Source: Dokdonella_A sp044227025
Lineage (GTDB): Bacteria; Pseudomonadota; Gammaproteobacteria; Xanthomonadales; Rhodanobacteraceae
DNA length: 64,000 bases
Direction of reading: 5' to 3'
NCBI RefSeq assembly: GCF_044227025.1
Contig: NZ_JBGAFX010000004.1
Location: forward strand, 248,001-312,000
Shown here: in pieces, positions 60,525-64,000 of the stretch
Position numbering within the stretch: position 1 is the first letter of the stretch
How the letters are laid out: each line of letters begins with the position of its first letter
Translations under genes and position numbers: made by a program
The notes under the pieces: model-generated
Database searches by the model: none
What the model saw: only the letters and a program-made list of their open reading frames with translations
What the model was told of the DNA's origin: nothing

Positions 60525-61211
60525 ATGCGTTCCCTTGCCCGTGCCTTCCTGACCGGAGCGGTCACCTTGCTGCTCGCGGCGACCTGCGGCAGCGCGCTTG
60601 CGCGCCGTTCCCCGCACAAGCATGCGGACCGCGACGCGAGCGCCGCGACCGGTTCCTACGATTACTACGTGATGGCCCTGTCGTGGTCGCCGACGTACTG
60701 CCAGGCCCATCCAGACGAGGAGGAGCAGTGCGGCCACAAGGGTTACGGCTTCGTCCTGCACGGACTGTGGCCGCAGTACGAGGGCGGCAATGGCCCGCAG
60801 CGATGCACCAGCGATGCGGAACCGGACCGGCGCACGGTGGCGCAGGCGCTCGCGTTCATGCCCAGTCGCCGCCTCGTCAACCACGAGTGGCGCACGCACG
60901 GCACCTGCAGCGGACTCGATCCCGCCGCCTACTTCCAGCTCGCCGATCGCGCGTTCGCCTCGCTGCAGGTCCCGACCGAACTGAAGGCGCCGCGGCGCGA
61001 CGTGCAGACTACCGCGAACGACCTGCGCGCCGCGCTCAAGCGCGCGAACCCGGCGCTGCGCGACGACATGCTGAGCCTGCATTGCAGCCAGGGAGAGCTG
61101 GTCGAAGTGCGGCTGTGCCTCGACAAGGATCTCGCCCTGCGCCGCTGCGGCAAGCGCATGCGTACCGGTTGCCCGGTGTCGGCACCGTTCACCATTCCCG
61201 CGACGAACTGA
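60525..61211 (+). CDS. Secreted ribonuclease T2 family protein
   Basis: This 228-aa protein has a signal peptide (FLTGAVTLLLAATCGSALAR), then YDYYVMALSWSPTYCQAHP. The two conserved active-site segments follow: YGFVLHGLWPQYEGG (CAS I, catalytic His) and VNHEWRTHGTCSGLDPAAYF (CAS II, His and Glu). RNase T2 enzymes cleave single-stranded RNA through a 2',3'-cyclic intermediate. Several cysteines suggest disulfides in the periplasm or outside. Role in nutrient scavenging is inferred. Confidence 0.92.
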   Translation: MRSLARAFLTGAVTLLLAATCGSALARRSPHKHADRDASAATGSYDYYVMALSWSPTYCQAHPDEEEQCGHKGYGFVLHGLWPQYEGGNGPQRCTSDAEPDRRTVAQALAFMPSRRLVNHEWRTHGTCSGLDPAAYFQLADRAFASLQVPTELKAPRRDVQTTANDLRAALKRANPALRDDMLSLHCSQGELVEVRLCLDKDLALRRCGKRMRTGCPVSAPFTIPATN

Positions 61212-61263
61212 CCGCGTTCGATATCCCGCAGGGCCGGCGCGCCATGCGCCGGCCCGATCGTCC

Positions 61264-63381
61264 TCAGCGGGCGCCGAAGGTATAGCGCGCGCTGAGCCAG
61301 TACGAGCGCGCGGGCATGCGGTAGTACTGCGCGTCGCCGAGTTCGCTTTCGGCGACGGCATCGCGCCGGTCGGACAGGTTGTAGCCATCCAGACGCAGCT
61401 CCCAGCGATCGAACGCATAGCCGATACCGGCATCGACCGTGGTGTAGGAGCCACCGAGCGAGGTATTGCGCTTGTTGAGCCAGCGCTCGCCGACGTAGTC
61501 CGCGGCGACATGCGCACGCAGCCCCTGCAGCGGCGCGTAGATCAGGCCGACGCTGGCCAGATGCTCGGGCGACATCTCCAGGCGCTTGCCATCGAGCTGG
61601 GTCGGCGTGCCGTCGAAGTCCTGCACGTAGTCGGCGAAGCGCGCGTCGTGCCAGGCCCAGGTACCGATCACGCTGAGGTCGTCGGTGAAGTGCCAGCGCG
61701 CTTCGACTTCCGCACCCTTGAAATGCTCGTTGCCGGCATTCGTCAGACCCGGCAGCCCGTCGATTTCCTGGCTGACGACGAGATTGTGGAAGTTCATGCG
61801 GAACAGCGAGGCGTCCCACTCGAACCGGCCATCGAGGTGGCGACCCTTGATGCCGACCTCGCCGCTCTGCGCATCTTCCGGCTCGAGGATGTCGAACTCC
61901 GGCTCGGGGCCGAAATCCTTGACCGCCGGCTTGAACGCATCGCGGTAGCTCGCGTAGACCGTGAGCTGGTCCCTGCCGTCCTTCCAGAAGCGGTAGCTGG
62001 TGCCGAGCGCACCGGACAAACGGCTTTCGTCGCGGTGGTCGCTGCCGGACTCGACGACTTCCGGCTCGTCGCCGGTGAGGTCGACGCCGATGCCGCTCGA
62101 GGATTCGCGGGTGTGGTTGAAACGCAGGCCCGCCTCGATCCGCCAGGCATCCGTGACCGCGTATTCGAGGTCGGCGTAGATGCCGGTGAAATTGCGCCGG
62201 TCATCGAGCCGGGTCGCCTCGTCGATGTGCAGCGAACGCCAGTCTGGCGCGTTGCTGCCACCCGGGAAGGTCGCGTACTCGAAGTTGTCGCTGTGCTGGT
62301 CACCCTTGCCGTACAGATGGTCGATGCCCCAGACGAGGGTCGAGCCTTCCGCCAGCGGCGTCGCGACGTGGCTGTCGAAATACACTTCCGTGCGATGCAC
62401 GCGCTGGTGGAAGCCGTCGGCATTGTGGGTGACGCCGTCGTCGGCGAAGTCCTCGCGCAGGAAACCGCGCACGTTCGTCGCGTTGCTGCGCGCATAGGCG
62501 AGACGCGTGTCCCAATCGCCGAGGCTGGTCGGCACGACGTAACCGAGTGCGAGCTGGCCACGATCCTCGTTCTGCTCGGCGCCGCGCGGATTGGCGTTGC
62601 CGTCGAGCGGCATGCGCTCGGTCAGCACGCCGTGCTCGCGCGGGTGCGGACTGGTCGGGTCCTGATTCAGCTGCGTGAAGTCCGCATCGAGCGAGAACCG
62701 CCCGGCGCCGAGATCGCCGGCGCCGCGATAGAGCAGGTGCGCGCGGTCCCAACCGGCGCGGTCGGTCGCAAGATCGTTCTTGTCGCCATCGACGAGCAGC
62801 GACTGGCTCCAGCCTTCGCCAAGGCCGGAAAGCGGGATCGCGGCGGCAAAATGCGCGCTGCCACGACTGCCGATGCCGAACTCGACCTGCGCCGGACCCT
62901 GCCCGGCGCCGTAATGGATCACGTGGATGACACCGACGAAACTGGTCGCGCCATAGCTGACCGGCGCCGCGCCCTTCACGACTTCGATGCGTTCGACGTT
63001 GGCGAGATTCAGCGTCGCCAGCGCCGGCGTGAATGCACCGCCGGACGGAATGCCGTCGACGACGAGCAGGAAGGCGTCGAATTCGCGCAGTCCCCACAGC
63101 GCCGGAACGGACGAAGCCGGGCCGCCGTCGCCGCCCGGCGCGATGTCGACGCCGGCAACCAGCGACAACGCGGTGCGCAGGTCGTTCGCGCCGCGCGCGC
63201 GCAATTCGGCGCCGGTGACGACGCTGACATCGGCGGCGACTTCATCCAGCGCCAGCGGGATCTTCGAGGTCGTGACCTCGACGTCCCCGAGTTGCTGCGA
63301 CTCCTGCGCGGACGCCGCGCCACCCAGCATTACCAACACCGCCGCCCACGCGACGCGCCGGCAGGACGTGTATTTGCACAT
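61264..63381 (-). CDS. TonB-dependent outer-membrane receptor
   Basis: This 705-aa protein is taken from ATG 63381, with GGGAAGGG upstream. Signal peptide: AWAAVLVMLGGAASAQ. A short plug (GADLRTALSLVAGVDIAPGG-like region and VERIEVVKGAAPVSYGATSF) is followed by a barrel ending YWLSARYTFGAR, aromatic in the last strand. The ligand is unknown. It is divergent from a probable sensor kinase, with 156 bp between starts, so the kinase might control it. Confidence 0.92.
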   Translation of the reverse strand: MCKYTSCRRVAWAAVLVMLGGAASAQESQQLGDVEVTTSKIPLALDEVAADVSVVTGAELRARGANDLRTALSLVAGVDIAPGGDGGPASSVPALWGLREFDAFLLVVDGIPSGGAFTPALATLNLANVERIEVVKGAAPVSYGATSFVGVIHVIHYGAGQGPAQVEFGIGSRGSAHFAAAIPLSGLGEGWSQSLLVDGDKNDLATDRAGWDRAHLLYRGAGDLGAGRFSLDADFTQLNQDPTSPHPREHGVLTERMPLDGNANPRGAEQNEDRGQLALGYVVPTSLGDWDTRLAYARSNATNVRGFLREDFADDGVTHNADGFHQRVHRTEVYFDSHVATPLAEGSTLVWGIDHLYGKGDQHSDNFEYATFPGGSNAPDWRSLHIDEATRLDDRRNFTGIYADLEYAVTDAWRIEAGLRFNHTRESSSGIGVDLTGDEPEVVESGSDHRDESRLSGALGTSYRFWKDGRDQLTVYASYRDAFKPAVKDFGPEPEFDILEPEDAQSGEVGIKGRHLDGRFEWDASLFRMNFHNLVVSQEIDGLPGLTNAGNEHFKGAEVEARWHFTDDLSVIGTWAWHDARFADYVQDFDGTPTQLDGKRLEMSPEHLASVGLIYAPLQGLRAHVAADYVGERWLNKRNTSLGGSYTTVDAGIGYAFDRWELRLDGYNLSDRRDAVAESELGDAQYYRMPARSYWLSARYTFGAR

Positions 63382-63537
63382 GATCCCTTCCCCAAGGTGT
63401 ATGACCGGGCGCAGTCTGGACTTTCGCGCAGGGGCCGATAACGGCCCGCAGACCGATGCGGACATCGGTCCGTGGAAGTATCGGCACGACCAGCGACACA
63501 CGTATGCTTCCCCAATGACCTGCACTCCAAACCCGCC

Positions 63538-64000
63538 ATGACCTTGCCGCGACCGCGCCTGCGCGGCCTGGTGGTCAAGCTCGCTTTGTTCTACGCGCTG
63601 CTGTCGCTGCCGACCCTGATGCTGGTCGAGGCGGTGATCCTGACGCACGAATTCCAGCGCCTGATGCAGGGACTTGCCGAAGGCAATCTCGAGCGCGCGG
63701 CGAGCGAGGGCGCCGCCGAGCTGGCGCGGCATCGGCCGTGGCAGGCACCGGATGCCGACGGCGGCGCGGCGACGCGGATCTGGCTCGACGCCTGGGCGCT
63801 GCGCCTGCAGCAGCCGCGCGGCGGGCTGACACCGGACGAGTCCTACCTGCTGCTCGAGTTGTCCGACCGCCCGATCACCGCGAGCGTGCTCGCGCCAGAC
63901 GGCCGCGAACTCGTGCGCACGCCTGCGCTCGGCGATCCGCGCACGACGCCTCCGTCCGCCGATGAACTCGCCCGAGTCGCCGTGGCTCGGGAAGCGATCG
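63538..64000 (+). CDS. Probable membrane sensor histidine kinase, 3' end outside window
   Basis: At least 154 aa from ATG 63538. The frame is open to the end of the window. After a short basic start (MTLPRPRLRGLVVKLALFYA) comes one membrane segment (LALFYALLSLPTLMLVEAVI), then a probable periplasmic sensor region (EFQRLMQGLAEGNLERAASE, WLDAWALRLQQPRGGL, ASVLAPDGRELVRT). This looks like the N terminus of a two-component sensor; no kinase motif is inside the window. It could also be another membrane signalling protein. Confidence 0.7.
   Translation, partial: MTLPRPRLRGLVVKLALFYALLSLPTLMLVEAVILTHEFQRLMQGLAEGNLERAASEGAAELARHRPWQAPDADGGAATRIWLDAWALRLQQPRGGLTPDESYLLLELSDRPITASVLAPDGRELVRTPALGDPRTTPPSADELARVAVAREAI

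Overview
The window is GC-rich chromosomal DNA from a Gram-negative bacterium. The pilT / yggS-proC-yggT block, aroK-aroB-hemE, an RND pump with a divergent LysR gene, two TonB-dependent receptors and many dispersed GTAGGGYGGG repeats point to the Xanthomonadales (Lysobacterales), most likely a Rhodanobacteraceae-type genome. This assignment is inferred from gene content and is not tested. I found no rRNA, tRNA or CRISPR array.

Layout. 1-5.2 kb: a truncated secreted FG-GAP protein, a sulfotransferase-like protein, a triple palindromic repeat, a dimethylargininase and a LysE exporter. 5.2-11.6 kb: an accessory island that reads as a small chromosomal integron. The integrase gene intI is on + (10613-11638), an attI-like junction lies at 10452/10453, and cassettes run leftward on -: a DUF3658-like gene with a complete attC (10035-10124), then an AAA ATPase gene broken by two identical inverted IS3-family copies, then a second attC (6240-6328) interrupted by an IS1111-type element, then an unknown cassette gene. 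11.6-12.5 kb: no gene, but an 18-copy 21-bp degenerate repeat and palindromes. 12.5-19.8 kb: RND efflux operon (adaptor, pump, outer-membrane factor) with a divergent LysR regulator. 19.8-24.3 kb: repeats, a DUF3224-like protein divergent from an AraC regulator, a small lipoprotein, an acyltransferase, a 7-bp tandem repeat and a deaminase with a decayed copy of its own 3' end. 24.3-37 kb: three large secreted proteins (RCC1 propeller, GH44-like glycosidase, 1181-aa multidomain protein) interleaved with rlmM, a TVP38-type membrane protein and a GH17-GT2 glucan synthase. 37-46 kb: two SDR enzymes, pilT, yggS-proC-yggT, a glycerate-kinase-like gene, pdxH and two small conserved genes. 46.5-52.6 kb: a minus-strand signalling locus (response regulator, coiled-coil protein, OmpA-like membrane protein, Ras-like GTPase, hybrid histidine kinase), then dodecin and an exosortase. 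52.8-64 kb: aroK-aroB, a TonB receptor, a WGR protein, hemE, an uncharacterised regulator-like protein, a SET-domain protein, RNase T2, a second TonB receptor and the start of a probable sensor kinase.

Themes. Four unrelated secreted proteins (ends at 1996, 26632, 26781 and 33472) finish in the same short C-terminal tag, I-F-x-x-G-F-D/E/N. The GTPase, OmpA-like and kinase genes overlap by ATGA junctions and look like one co-translated signalling system. Several genes take their stop codon from the first bases of a dispersed palindromic repeat.
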